The position numbers and the translations under genes were made by a program. Positions 27,201 to 34,600 of a stretch of DNA of 64,000 nucleotides are shown piece by piece. The notes under the pieces were generated by a model that was not told the DNA's origin, made no database searches, and saw only the letters and a program-made list of their open reading frames with translations. Location: assembly GCA_023079485.1 (NCBI GenBank), contig CM041083.1:57251847-57315846 (forward strand). The letters are read 5' to 3'. Every line of letters starts with the position of its first letter. The stretch's first letter is position 1. The DNA comes from Archilochus colubris (lineage: Eukaryota; Chordata; Aves; Apodiformes; Trochilidae).

Positions 27201-30200
27201 TCAGGGATTTTTCTCTGGCCTCAGGAAGGACTGGCTTTCCTCCCGACATTTCAAGGCGTGCCGTACTCTCTTAGGGAGATGGTGATAACGCAAAGAGCTA
27301 TTGTCTTCCTCCAAATGACAGCAGAAACAATGCTGAGACCTTGATTCTTTGCTTTTTGGGGCTGGGAACTTTGTCTGAAGGAAGAGGGCTTCCTCACCCC
27401 TGCAACCTCTTGCCTTCTGTGCTGCAGACAGGGCCCTGGTGCAGGTGTGGCAAACTCTGCCCCCCTCTAGAAACACCAACACCCATTCTTTGGCTTCCCA
27501 GAGCACCCTGAAGTATGGGATGACAATCAAGTGTAGCATTGCCTTCTTCCCACCAGACAACTTTGGCTGCATTTGGTGGAACAACAATAGAATCATAGAA
27601 TCATAGAATTGGCTGGGTTGGAAGGGACCTCAGAGATCATCGAGTCCAACCCTTGAACCACCGTTGCGGTTGCTAGACCATGGCACTGAGTGCCACATCC
27701 AGTCTCTTTAAATATCTCCAGGGATGGAGAATCCACTACTTCCCTGGGCAGCCCATTCCAATGCCTGATCACCCTCTCTGTAAAGAAATTCTTTCTAATA
27801 TCCAACCTAAACTTCCCCTGGCACAACTTAAGACCGTGCCCTCTTGTCTTGTTGAAAGTCGTCTGGGAAAAGAGACCAACCCCCACCTGGCTACACCCTC
27901 CTTTCAGGGAGTTGTAGAGAGTGATGAGGTCTCCCCAAAATCACCACACAAGTAGTTATCTGCAGAAGAAGGCAGGACCACACACTGTGTACTCAAGTAT
28001 TTGCCTACTGGTTCTGTACAAGCAGCTGTAAAGTGGAGTTTGACCATTTTTCCTTTAGAAGGCAAATCACTGGTAAATCATAGCTTGGGCCATGCTAAAA
28101 TAATTTTAAAATCTATTTTGTGGGCAAAAGTACTTTGCAGATGTTGAACCAGATCTTTACCCTGTCATCTAAACCATTAAATAAAGGAGAAAACAATCTG
28201 TCTAGGCAGAAAAACTTCTGTCTGGATGGCCACCTTGGTAGTGTGAGGTTTGATGCTGAAAGACTTATCCTGAGTAATGGAGAGTGGGAGGGGAGGCGAG
28301 GCGAGGCACTTCTTGTTACCTCCTGCTTTAGTAATGACCTTTAGCATTCACTGGAGTTTCAAAAAATTTGAAAGATAAAACTATTTCAAGTTGAGCTGAC
28401 AGAAAATACCCTCCTTCCATCAAAGTAAAAAAAAATTAAAGATTGTGAAATATTTCAAACTTAAATGAGAGGGTATTTTTGATGAAAAATGAAACATTTA
28501 GACTTGCAGCTTGGAAATCTTAATTTTTAAAATTTGTGGTGTGGATCCTCTCAAATGAAAAGTCACTTTATAGACATTGACTGAAATTATTTGTTTGGAA
28601 AGTCTCAAAACCAAGGGGATTCCCTGAATTTTTTTGATTTTTCTATAAATTTCTCTTTTTAAATGAAGCTTTAAATACGTGTTTTTCTCCAACTCCAAAT
28701 ATTTCAAGTTGTTGCTGAAAACTGATTTTTATTTTTACTCCTAAAACACAATCTGAGAGCAACCTTCTCATAGCAATACCTTCTAAAAAGAAGAAAAATC
28801 ATTCCTTTACTTCTACTCAAATTATTATTAAAAGAAAGAAAATTGAAAAGAGCTCACCCATGCAGTCTGGGCCCCAATGTCCCTGGCAGCACTCGTGTTG
28901 TTCAACTTCCTTTAAACAATGATGCCGACATCCCGGAAAAGAGCGTGTGTGTGTTTTAATTTCTAGGTAATACCTGAGGAAAAGAAGTTGGAGCTGCTTT
29001 AAAGTGCTTACAAGCCTCCCGTGAGGAACAATGTAATTGTTAATATCCTCTTCTGCTTTCACTGTCACAGAAGAGCACATTAAGCTTCGTAGTATTGATC
29101 TGCCTTTTTTCTTCGTTCTAAAATATGCTGCATGGCAAGATCTTCAAGATCTGAAAAGATCCTTAGAGCTTAGATCCTTAGCAGTTTGCTATGAGTTTTG
29201 ATTTGAAATAGTCCTTTAAACATTATTTAATATCCAGGTTCTTTAAATGTTAAGCAAGCTCAAAATAGTTACAGTTCCCCTAAACTACTGCCTTTGTTTT
29301 TTTGGTGGTTTTTTTTTTTTTTTTATCTAGAAGGCAAGTTTTCAAATTTATTTTGAGATATTTCTTTCTGCCCTTCATTCCCCACACCTCCCCAATCTGA
29401 TATTTTGAAAAATCTGTTATTTATATGATATGAATGATATAAAGATAATCTATATCATAATACCTATTTATCACTTAATATTTATATATTGTTCATATAA
29501 AAGATGCAGAATAAACAAGAAAGTGATTTTATGGTGTAAATTAAAAATATGGTAGGCCATTGATAGCAAAGTTTATTTTCCTCTTACGCCATTTGCTGAT
29601 TAACTTTAGGCTTGAAGTAAAGCTTGGCATCTGAAGTTGGTGAAGCCAATAGAAGCTGTTTTTTAAGAAAATGGCATAGAATGGAGTAGTAGTTATATGA
29701 ATGAATATTTTCTAATTTGTGGAGAACAGTATTCATAAAGAAAATCTCTGACAAAAGAGATACCTGCAGTCTGGTATCCCAGTCCCATTGGTAATTTTGG
29801 TGTAACCAGCCAGGCACTGGGTTTCGAGGTTTAGGGAACAAGGTACACATTCAGTTTTCATTTGAATAACCAGCTTTTGATCACATTGCTTCTTTGTCTG
29901 TAATAGGAAAAGATTAATTAGAAGGAAGGAAAAAGTTCTTTGATTTGCTTTGACTCAGACCCCAGTGGCATTGTTGGAAAATCACAAATTTAATTCAGCT
30001 TTTTTTTCACTCCCATCCTCAAGCTCTAACCTGTTCAGCAGGAGCTCCCTGCTCTGAAGCTAAACCAGATAATAGACCACATTTTAGGGCCTTGCAGTGG
30101 GCTTGTCTGCACAAAATGTGTCCAGCCACTGCAGGATAAACCTGTCATATGTCTCCAAAGAATGCTTTAGCAACTAATGCTAAATTCAGCAGGTGTTTAA

Positions 30201-33200
30201 GCCAGATACGGAGAGAGCATTATCCTGCAGAGCATTAGTTCTGGAGTTGCCTCACAACCCCATATCAGGATGGATAAAGCCAAGTGCCATCAAGTGCCTT
30301 CTCCATCCAATGGCAAAATTAAACATAAGGTTTGTAGGAGGAGGTTGCTTGTGGCTCTGTGTGCATTGAGCACAGCACATATCAAAAGGTCAGGCTTCCT
30401 TTTATCACCACCACCATACTGAACTAAAGGAATAGGGCTGGTATTTTCATACTGTTATAAAAGAATGGAATCTAACTCTTTGCATTGAAGTATCATAGAA
30501 GTTATGGACCTGACCTGAACAGTGCACACTGAGATGTGCAGCACCCTCTTTTGTTTTTTTTTTTTTTTTTCCCCAAGCTAGGCTTGGGGAACCTGGTCAT
30601 AGTCCTGTAGCACAAACGCCAGGGGCTCATGACCCTTCTTGTTGTGGAGTTCCTGGTTTCAAGAACATAAACCTGAAAAATTACTTTAGAAGGTGGCAGA
30701 AAGGAGAAAGAGCTTAGGTTGTTGTCACAGTGGTAGCATTGTTTACTATGGCTGTTGAAAGTATAGATTTGAAATTTTCTATATAACAAAAAACCCACCT
30801 CTTTCCCACTAATAAAACACCCAGCATATTTTAAACTCTTTTAAAGCAGAGTCTTTGCTGAACTCCATCTAATGTTGGCTTCATCCTTTTTCTTCCTGAT
30901 GAGTGTTTGTAGAAGTAAGTTCATAATTCACAAATTGTGAGAATCAATCTAATGCAAGATATCATTTTTAAAAGCCAACAAAAAGTAACAAATGAGATCA
31001 TCATTCTTGGAGAGGAATTACTGTGAAGTGCTGATTTTCTATTCCACTGTTCTCTTAAGTATGGCCCAATTTAGGTGGTCTTAACTCTCTCAAGTGATAT
31101 TGACTACAACAGGCTTCCTGTCTGGCACAGTAGAATTGGAGTGAACTCTCTGAATGGGATTTCAATGAACCAGTCATATAGTCAATTAAAGCAATGTCTG
31201 AATCATTGCCAGGGCAATGTCAGGAAATACTTAATGTTTATCTTGAGAAATTGTACCTGCCCACTGTGTGAGTATCTGTGCATGTGTGTATATATGCAGG
31301 GGCCAGTTCCAGCATCATCATCCATATGAAAATATTTAAATATATTAGAGGTTTTTTTGGATGTTTTAAGTAGTTTCCTAGATGATAAAGCTAGAAGGAA
31401 AATTATAGCACAGGAGCATAATACAGAATAATAGAAGTTCTTGCATGAAAATTAGCTTGAACAAGAGGATCTTTTAGAAAGCATTCATTTGGTTTGGAAA
31501 TGGACAGCTAAGGATAAACTGTGTTGTGTTGCTTCTGTTGTGATTTGCCTATGATGGTTTTGCTTTGGTCTTCAGTCAATTCTCTTCTGTATTTCACAGG
31601 ATAGATACAAAGCTGTTTTGCTACTGAGTTTACTGCTCCCTTCTTATGAATACTTACAGGCTGAGATTGGAGTACATTTTCTGTATGCACCTAAATAAAC
31701 AGCATTTCTTGAATTCCTTAAAATTACTCTGGTTTCTCAGTTCTCAGGTTATTCCTAAGCTCTCCTCCAGATCCTGCCCAGTTTGGCAATAGCCTCCTGG
31801 ATGGGGAGTGTCAAGCTTGGCCTCTCTGGGCAATTCCTGTGCCCATGAATGGGGCTCATGCACTGGCCCTGAAAGGGCATTTTTACCCCTCACCTCAGCA
31901 AATGGAACATTAACCCTTTGTGTAGCACTGACACAGAAGGAGCTTCAGGTCATTTGCCATCCAGGGTCTATTCCAAGCCACCACTTCCAAGGATGGAGCC
32001 CATTGCAGTGCTGCCATGTGTTGCTTGATGGACATCCTTTGGTATTTCTGTCCAGGGAATCCCAAACAATATATGTGCATATGCAGCTCTCTACTGTCAA
32101 GATAGTCCTGGCTGGACCTTCTGGGCATATGTGGGATGCTGCAGAAGCTCACGGTTGGCCTAGGAATGTAAACTAGCACGTTGGGCAGGATTTCAACATG
32201 TGCCACAGCCTGGTAGTCCTAGATGAAGCCCTCGCCCCAGCAGTTTCTCACATTATTCTTCCTTCGGTGCTTGTGACAGCAGCACATTTGGGTAGTGAAA
32301 ACTGTGAGTATGTGACAGACACTGATGAGGCAATTAAAGTGCATGAGCTCTAAGGGACTCCATAGTTGTCACCCAGTTTATAAATATATATCAACATCTA
32401 TTTAGACTTCAAATTTTAGTCTTTATAATTGTACTGATGATATCTGATTTGGGCAGTATTCAAGTAGAGTAGTTACATCTGGGTTGTGAAACTTTTACTG
32501 TTGGGTAGACAGGTGCTTTTGGAAGAAAAATGAAACCTTTTTCCATATGTAGGTATTCTGTGGATACATCTCTGTCAGTTGGCAAAGCACTGGTGAGCAG
32601 TGCCAGGTGGAGCAGCCCGAGCACCCCCTCTCCCCCCTCAGCAGAGCCCTGTGCTGGGGAGGGCACTGAGCTGATCTGGCTCTCTGGGCTTCAGCTCTAA
32701 GGTGGCTGCCAGAAACTCAAACCAGATCATTTCTCTCCTCCTTACTTCCCATCAAAAACCACCTCAAGAGGTACCAACACAAGTGGGCTTGAACGCTTCA
32801 AGCTCTTCAAAGCCCTGGTGCTCAACACCAATGCAACCACCTGAAGGGTCTGTCCTTTGTGAGAGGAGACTCACAAGCCACAGCAGGAACCAAACCAGCA
32901 CAAATACAGAGTCTGGGCACCATGACTCCTATGACTATTTCCACTGAGCCAAATCAGTATTTTTAATATTGAGGAACCATAAACTTGGAGGGTTTTCTGA
33001 TGCTACTGAAGCCCTTCTCCTTGCAGGTGCTCAGGGTAAGCTGTGAAGAGTTGCTGGGCTTGTAGGATATTAAGGTTCAGGAGTGGCTGAAATTATTTTG
33101 CTACAGAAGTTGTCATAAAAAGGCACATCACAAAATTCCATTTTTGGAACAAGAAAATTCAAGGAGATCTTGAAAAGATAAAATCTAAATAAAAATAGAT

Positions 33201-34248
33201 TATAACCTTTCACTACCACCGACTATGAAAGCCCATATTTAAAAAAATGCTTAAGTCATTTCCACTTTGTCCAGTTTCCTTATTTTCCCTTTTGCTGTTT
33301 TGGAAAACGGAATAAAGGAAAGGAAAGGAAAGCCAGGGGTTACACTTTTTTTAGAGACTGAAAAAGATCATACCTTTTCAGGTATTTTTTGTAATTTTTT
33401 AAGTATTTGTCCATTTGAAAAAACCCAGACCTGAGCAATTTCTCCCCATCATTTTGTTTCCTCTTTCACAAGTGATTTCTCTCCAGAAGACAGTAATGTA
33501 AAGCCTCATGCTGTGAGACAGTTTAGATGAGTGATTGCCTTGCTGGTTCAAATCTGAACTCCTAGCTCAGATTTATAGCCCAACACTTTCTGCCTAACTA
33601 CCAGGGTGGTGAAAACAGATGTGAAATTCCACAGATCCATAGGATTTGTACACAACAACTGCACCATTTCTCCAAAAGCATACAGATTTTTTTATACTTA
33701 AATTTAAAACTTTGTAAAATTCCTTCCAATAGCTCAATTCGTTAGAATTTTCCCCCACCTATCTGAAACAGTTTTTCCTCCTTGTGGTTACTGGAGAAGA
33801 TAATAACCACTGTGGAAAAATTTCTAAGTTTGCCTTCTGATTTATCAGAAATTCCCACATTTTTCTTTTGATGAGTAGATCATCCACATTGAAAATTTTT
33901 TAGAGGTAATTTCAGGATACTCATGAAGCATCATTTAAGTCAAATTATCATCTGGAATAAACAGATGTATTTTTTTTATTTCACAAGGATGAGTTGCACA
34001 GCACTCATTTTCTCATTCATCATCCTATGGCATCAGTGAATGTTAAAGCCAGTATCTGATAATATCTGATAAGTAGTCCCTCTGTAATAGTGAAACAGGC
34101 CCCACACCATAGTGTAATACAGACACATAAAAGTTCATTACTTGAATAAAAAGCTGCTTCTTACCTCATCTGTAACTTGTGATGTCAAACATGGCTTCAC
34201 TGCAGTCAAAAAAGCCAGAAATAATGTAAAACCTGGATATTTTTCCAT
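3128..34248 (-). CDS. STAB2: stabilin-2, 5' part (exons 1-18 of a multi-exon gene)
   Basis: Stabilin-2 is a large type I membrane scavenger receptor of sinusoidal endothelium that clears hyaluronan, heparin and other polyanions by endocytosis. Eighteen exons were joined by hand. All splice sites are GT..AG, phases are consistent, and the 673-residue frame has no stop. Order: signal peptide (about 1-22), cysteine-rich and EGF-like repeats (about 33-360), FAS1 domain 1 (about 360-505), FAS1 domain 2 (about 515-655), then the start of the next Cys-rich block. Diagnostic matches to human STAB2 as I recall it include INPC.KK.C in exon 8, [10 protein letters not shown] in exon 13 and LPHRCDET in exon 18. 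These favour STAB2 over the paralogue STAB1. The ATG at 34248 has a strong Kozak context (A at -3, G at +4) and an in-frame TAG upstream at 34282-34284. Human STAB2 has about 2,550 residues, so roughly a quarter is present. The link, FAS1-7 and transmembrane regions lie beyond the left edge. No pseudogene damage is seen. Confidence 0.96.
3281..4219 (-). other. STAB2 intron 17
   Basis: 939 bp of AT-rich intronic sequence between exon 17 and exon 18. No gene, RNA or recognisable mobile element was seen. Confidence 0.85.
4220..4300 (-). CDS. STAB2: STAB2 exon 17 (FAS1 domain 2)
   Basis: 81 nt, residues 596-622, phase 0 to 0. [21 protein letters not shown] corresponds to human LEVATL..TPHIRSMANQLIQFN. 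A sequon (NRT) lies near residue 618. Acceptor is taatttcag/CTAG and donor is AGCACT/gtaagt. Confidence 0.94.
4301..5704 (-). other. STAB2 intron 16
   Basis: 1,404 bp. About a third is an old CR1 fragment (4640-5075). The rest is unremarkable apart from a 15-T run near 5331. Confidence 0.85.
4640..5075 (-). mobile_element. CR1 LINE fragment, old
   Basis: GGTTTGGGTTGGAAAGGACC at the left end, then degenerate versions of the CR1 3' region (TTCCTCCTAATATATAATTTAAA, GGAGCCTTCTCTTCTCCAG). On the plus strand this is the complement of a CR1 3' end, so the element reads on the minus strand, the same direction as STAB2. Terminal repeats are decayed and the ends are approximate. Confidence 0.8.
5705..5758 (-). 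CDS. STAB2: STAB2 exon 16 (54-nt exon in FAS1 domain 2)
   Basis: 54 nt, residues 578-595, phase 0 to 0. [18 protein letters not shown] matches human [18 protein letters not shown], the FAS1 helix with the conserved YH pair. Acceptor is gctttggcag/GG and donor is ACTGAG/gtgagc. Skipping this exon would keep the frame but remove the YH helix. Confidence 0.94.
5759..6267 (-). other. STAB2 intron 15
   Basis: 509 bp with no recognised element. Confidence 0.85.
6268..6387 (-). CDS. STAB2: STAB2 exon 15 (FAS1 domain 2, H1 motif)
   Basis: 120 nt, residues 538-577, phase 0 to 0. [15 protein letters not shown] then LDYLLSAE gives the H1 motif of FAS1 domain 2 and aligns with human PYTIFVPNNEALNNM...LDYLLSPE. 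The loop before H1 is about two residues shorter than human. The acceptor (aaccaaaacag) is purine-rich and weak, and the donor is GCAGAG/gtacaa. The N-terminal edge of this exon is the least certain boundary in the model. Confidence 0.88.
6388..6473 (-). other. STAB2 intron 14, very short (86 bp)
   Basis: An 86-bp intron, by far the smallest in the region. It contains a second, stronger-looking acceptor (ctattttcag) 46 nt upstream of the one used in the model. That site would bring in an in-frame TAA and leave an intron of only 40 nt. Confidence 0.85.
6474..6536 (-). CDS. STAB2: STAB2 exon 14 (start of FAS1 domain 2)
   Basis: 63 nt, residues 517-537, phase 0 to 0. [21 protein letters not shown] aligns with human QTIMTMLQPRYSKFRSLLE and starts FAS1 domain 2. 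Acceptor is tatttcag/GAAAC and donor is ATAGAG/gtaagg. Only an 86-bp intron separates it from exon 15. Confidence 0.94.
6695..7085 (-). mobile_element. CR1 LINE fragment
   Basis: Plus strand runs AATCATACAATCATTTTGAT, then the CR1 landmarks TTCCCTGGGCAGCCT, TTCCAGTGCCTGACAA, TGGCACAACTTGAGG and GCAGCCTCCTTTTCTC. This is the complement of a CR1 3' end with decayed ATTCTATG repeats, so the insertion reads on the minus strand. Confidence 0.85.
7225..7352 (+). mobile_element. CR1 LINE 3'-end fragment
   Basis: Reads GGCCAGGTTTGATGGGGCTC, TTGGTCTAGTGGGAAGTGTC and GATGACATTTAAGGCCC in CR1 sense direction. It is opposite to the neighbouring copy at 6695-7085 and antisense to STAB2. It has no intact terminal repeat. 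Confidence 0.8.
7807..7950 (-). CDS. STAB2: STAB2 exon 13 (FAS1 domain 1, H2 motif)
   Basis: 144 nt, residues 469-516, phase 0 to 0. [18 protein letters not shown] is the FAS1 H2 motif, and EPTFES follows as in human. It closes FAS1 domain 1. Acceptor is ctctttcag/GATAA and donor is AGAGAG/gtgagc. Confidence 0.97.
7951..9220 (-). other. STAB2 intron 12
   Basis: 1,270 bp with no recognised element. Confidence 0.85.
9221..9370 (-). CDS. STAB2: STAB2 exon 12 (FAS1 domain 1, YH region)
   Basis: 150 nt, residues 419-468, phase 0 to 0. Contains [15 protein letters not shown], the conserved FAS1 helix with its His, and [10 protein letters not shown], identical to human over most positions. Two overlapping-family N-glycosylation sequons (NTS and NNT) lie near residues 443-450. 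Acceptor is ctcttctag/ATAAA and donor is AAAAG/gtaagt. Confidence 0.96.
9371..10050 (-). other. STAB2 intron 11
   Basis: 680 bp. It contains a short AT-dinucleotide patch near 9425-9445 and three AGTTC units at 9541-9556. Nothing else was recognised. Confidence 0.85.
10051..10133 (-). CDS. STAB2: STAB2 exon 11 (FAS1 domain 1, H1 motif)
   Basis: 83 nt, residues 391-418, phase 1 to 0. [21 protein letters not shown] contains the FAS1 H1 motif (GPFTVL.PT) and matches human [21 protein letters not shown]. Acceptor is cttataag/AAAAT and donor is ACAAAT/gtaagt. Confidence 0.95.
10900..11120 (+). mobile_element. CR1 LINE 3'-end fragment (first of a tandem pair)
   Basis: CR1 sense landmarks: TTAGACATTAGGAAGAAAAT, GGTGAGACACTG, GGATGGGGCTTTGAGCAACT, GGTCTAGTGGGAGGT and CTAGATGATCTTTAAGG. 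It ends in CCATTCTTTGATT, a decayed terminal ATTCTATG unit. It is antisense to STAB2. Confidence 0.88.
11121..11330 (+). mobile_element. CR1 LINE 3'-end fragment (second of a tandem pair)
   Basis: It restarts with AGGAAAAATTCTTCACC and continues CAGGCATTGGAATAGGCTGC, CCCTGGAGGTATTTCAA, GTGGACTTGGCAGTG and TTCAAAAGATTTTATGATGG. This is a second, more diverged CR1 3' end joined directly to the first, in the same direction. Confidence 0.82.
11817..11950 (-). CDS. STAB2: STAB2 exon 10 (last EGF-like half, start of FAS1 domain 1)
   Basis: 134 nt, residues 346-391, phase 2 to 1. [17 protein letters not shown] closes the EGF-like repeat and the following MERLQELN...[11 protein letters not shown] enters FAS1 domain 1. 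The usual GYxGDG turn is GSVGNG, so the aromatic residue and the Asp are both changed. Acceptor is cttggcag/GTGTA and donor is CATGG/gtaagt. Confidence 0.96.
11951..17291 (-). other. STAB2 intron 9
   Basis: 5,341 bp, the largest intron in the window. It contains the longest CR1 copy (15624-16408). Two short similar segments (near 13570-13605 and 14243-14275) share AGGATG....TCTGATGGT....CCTCTTCT and may be remnants of one unnamed repeat. Confidence 0.85.
15624..16408 (-). mobile_element. CR1 LINE, 785 bp, with ORF2 tail
   Basis: The left end has two TAGAATCA/TAGAATCATAGAA terminal-repeat units, then GGCTGGGTTGGAAGGGACCT. Minus-strand translation shows the C-terminal CR1 ORF2 tail: [37 protein letters not shown] and [13 protein letters not shown] (about 16390 to 16060). 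Frame breaks follow. It is 5'-truncated, has no known activity, and points in the same direction as STAB2. Confidence 0.93.
17292..17425 (-). CDS. STAB2: STAB2 exon 9 (EGF-like repeats)
   Basis: 134 nt, residues 302-346, phase 0 to 2. [18 protein letters not shown] completes one EGF-like repeat and [15 protein letters not shown] begins the next. It aligns with human [15 protein letters not shown]...CKSDNPCHRNANC. A sequon (NNT) occurs near residue 328. Acceptor is tgatttag/TCCC and donor is ATCAT/gtgagt. Confidence 0.96.
17426..18453 (-). other. STAB2 intron 8
   Basis: 1,028 bp with no recognised element. Confidence 0.85.
18454..18650 (-). CDS. STAB2: STAB2 exon 8 (EGF-like repeats)
   Basis: 197 nt, residues 236-301, phase 1 to 0, the longest exon here. 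It holds one complete EGF-like repeat ([16 protein letters not shown]...[14 protein letters not shown]) and the first half of the next ([17 protein letters not shown]). Similarity to human STAB2 is very high, and this exon gives the most secure gene identification. Acceptor is tcacaag/CTATC and donor is GGAAAG/gttagt. Confidence 0.97.
18651..20640 (-). other. STAB2 intron 7
   Basis: 1,990 bp. It contains a two-copy 19-bp tandem repeat (19521-19559) and an AT patch near 19880-19910. No mobile element was recognised. Confidence 0.85.
19521..19559. repeat. tandem repeat, 2 x about 19 bp
   Basis: CTATCTTCACTTACCTTAC is followed directly by CTATCTTCACTTACCTTCAC. It is a short local duplication within STAB2 intron 7. 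Confidence 0.85.
20641..20760 (-). CDS. STAB2: STAB2 exon 7 (EGF-like repeat)
   Basis: 120 nt, residues 196-236, phase 1 to 1. Reads [14 protein letters not shown] then [16 protein letters not shown], matching human PECAALLCPENSRC...LECKCLPNYRGDG. The GDG turn is RDG here, an Arg in place of a usual Gly. Acceptor is agcaatag/CTGAA and donor is AAAC/gtgagt. Confidence 0.95.
20761..21061 (-). other. STAB2 intron 6
   Basis: 301 bp with nothing recognised. Confidence 0.85.
21062..21157 (-). CDS. STAB2: STAB2 exon 6 (EGF-like repeat)
   Basis: 96 nt, residues 164-196, phase 1 to 1. Reads [19 protein letters not shown] then [11 protein letters not shown], matching human [21 protein letters not shown]...GPKCD. 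Acceptor is ctatag/TTTGTG and donor is CAGC/gtaagt. Confidence 0.95.
21158..23562 (-). other. STAB2 intron 5
   Basis: 2,405 bp of AT-rich intron with no recognised element. Confidence 0.85.
23563..23632 (-). CDS. STAB2: STAB2 exon 5 (EGF-like repeat)
   Basis: 70 nt, residues 141-164, phase 0 to 1. Contains [10 protein letters not shown] and NLFGPHC, nearly identical to human ([17 protein letters not shown]). Acceptor is attcacag/AAAGG and donor is ATCAG/gtaagt. It completes the EGF-like unit begun in exon 4. Confidence 0.95.
23633..24462 (-). other. STAB2 intron 4
   Basis: 830 bp. It holds a poly(T) tract (23806-23836) and a perfect 9-bp inverted repeat (TTGGCTTTA / TAAAGCCAA, 24088-24109, 4-nt loop). 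Confidence 0.85.
23806..23836. repeat. poly(T) tract
   Basis: Interrupted T run ending in 16 consecutive T. On the STAB2 strand it is poly(A). Confidence 0.9.
24463..24548 (-). CDS. STAB2: STAB2 exon 4 (laminin/EGF-like repeat)
   Basis: 86 nt, residues 112-140, phase 1 to 0. Reads [10 protein letters not shown] then [16 protein letters not shown], the standard CPGG..SPCNGRG.C...GNGTC.C stabilin EGF-like unit. The first codon is Ala where I recall Glu in human. Acceptor is atttccag/CC and donor is CAG/gtacat. Confidence 0.95.
24549..28857 (-). other. STAB2 intron 3
   Basis: 4,309 bp. It contains a young-looking CR1 copy (27588-27937) and an exon-like plus-strand module (26617-26704) described in the findings. 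The rest is AT-rich. Confidence 0.85.
27588..27937 (-). mobile_element. CR1 LINE fragment, well preserved
   Basis: Three ATAGAATC-type terminal repeats lead into GGCTGGGTTGGAAGGGACCT and the same sequence as the copy at 15624. By eye, roughly nine of ten bases match over about 340 bp. It reads on the minus strand and is cut at GAGGTCTCCCC. Confidence 0.93.
28858..28973 (-). CDS. STAB2: STAB2 exon 3 (Cys-rich, first EGF-like start)
   Basis: 116 nt, residues 73-112, phase 2 to 1. The translation carries FPGCRHHC and [11 protein letters not shown], which is the PGCRHIC...CCPGRWGPDC block that opens each Cys-rich/EGF module in stabilins. Acceptor is tttcctcag/G and donor is ATGG/gtgagc. Confidence 0.95.
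28974..29763 (-). other. STAB2 intron 2
   Basis: 790 bp. It contains a 16-T run (29309-29324) and an AT-rich stretch at 29415-29490 with inverted TATGATAT/ATATCATA arms. Confidence 0.85.
29764..29897 (-). CDS. STAB2: STAB2 exon 2 (N-terminal Cys-rich region)
   Basis: 134 nt, coding residues 29-73, phase 0 to 2. Acceptor is ctattacag/ACAAAG and donor is TGCAG/gtatct. Cysteines in the pattern C..C......C, the segment CVPCSLNL and the C-terminal IPDCR match the human region ECRSCALNL...VRDCR. One N-glycosylation sequon (NGT) lies near residue 65. Confidence 0.94.
29898..34164 (-). other. STAB2 intron 1
   Basis: 4,267 bp with no recognised exon or mobile element. It has a 17-T run (30554-30570) and AAAGG repeats at 33315-33331. 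First introns often carry enhancers, but none can be assigned from sequence alone. Confidence 0.8.
34165..34248 (-). CDS. STAB2: STAB2 exon 1 (signal peptide)
   Basis: Codes residues 1-28. It begins MEKYPG, and a hydrophobic core ([12 protein letters not shown]) at residues 6-17 reads as a secretory signal peptide, expected for a type I receptor. The exon ends in phase 0 at a GATGAG/gtaaga donor. The start codon is supported by the strong Kozak bases and by an in-frame stop 12 codons upstream. The signal sequence itself is poorly conserved with human, which is usual. Confidence 0.9.
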
Positions 34249-34600
34249 TGTGAAGAACTGGATTTTATTTATTTTCTTTCTCTAGACAGAAGAACTGTAA
34301 TTCTGACTATAAGGAAACATTTGTTAGAGCTGCTCTTTCTTCTGCCTTCTTAGGCAAATAGTTTAACAGGACTCTTGTCTTCCTGAAGGAGAATGAGTGA
34401 AGCATGTGAAGCTTGCCTGCAGGCAGGACAAATTCCAAAATGCAGGGTCTTTGCTGAAAGTTTTCAGTGCAAAGCTGAGTAAACCCTTCCTAACTGAATG
34501 ACAGGATATCCTGACAGGGCTGTGCTCAATTATCCCTCTCTCTGAAACTGTTGACAGTACAAGACCAAGGACATTGAGCCATTATGACAGATGATGTTTT
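34249..34600 (-). promoter_or_regulatory. STAB2 5' leader and presumed proximal promoter
   Basis: This lies immediately upstream of the STAB2 start codon on its strand. An in-frame TAG at 34282-34284 fixes the start. No clear TATA box, Inr or CpG island is visible. The distal part (34499-34590) holds four TGACAG motifs on the plus strand and a GATA-type ATTATCC at 34529-34535. The transcription start is not defined by sequence alone. Confidence 0.5.
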
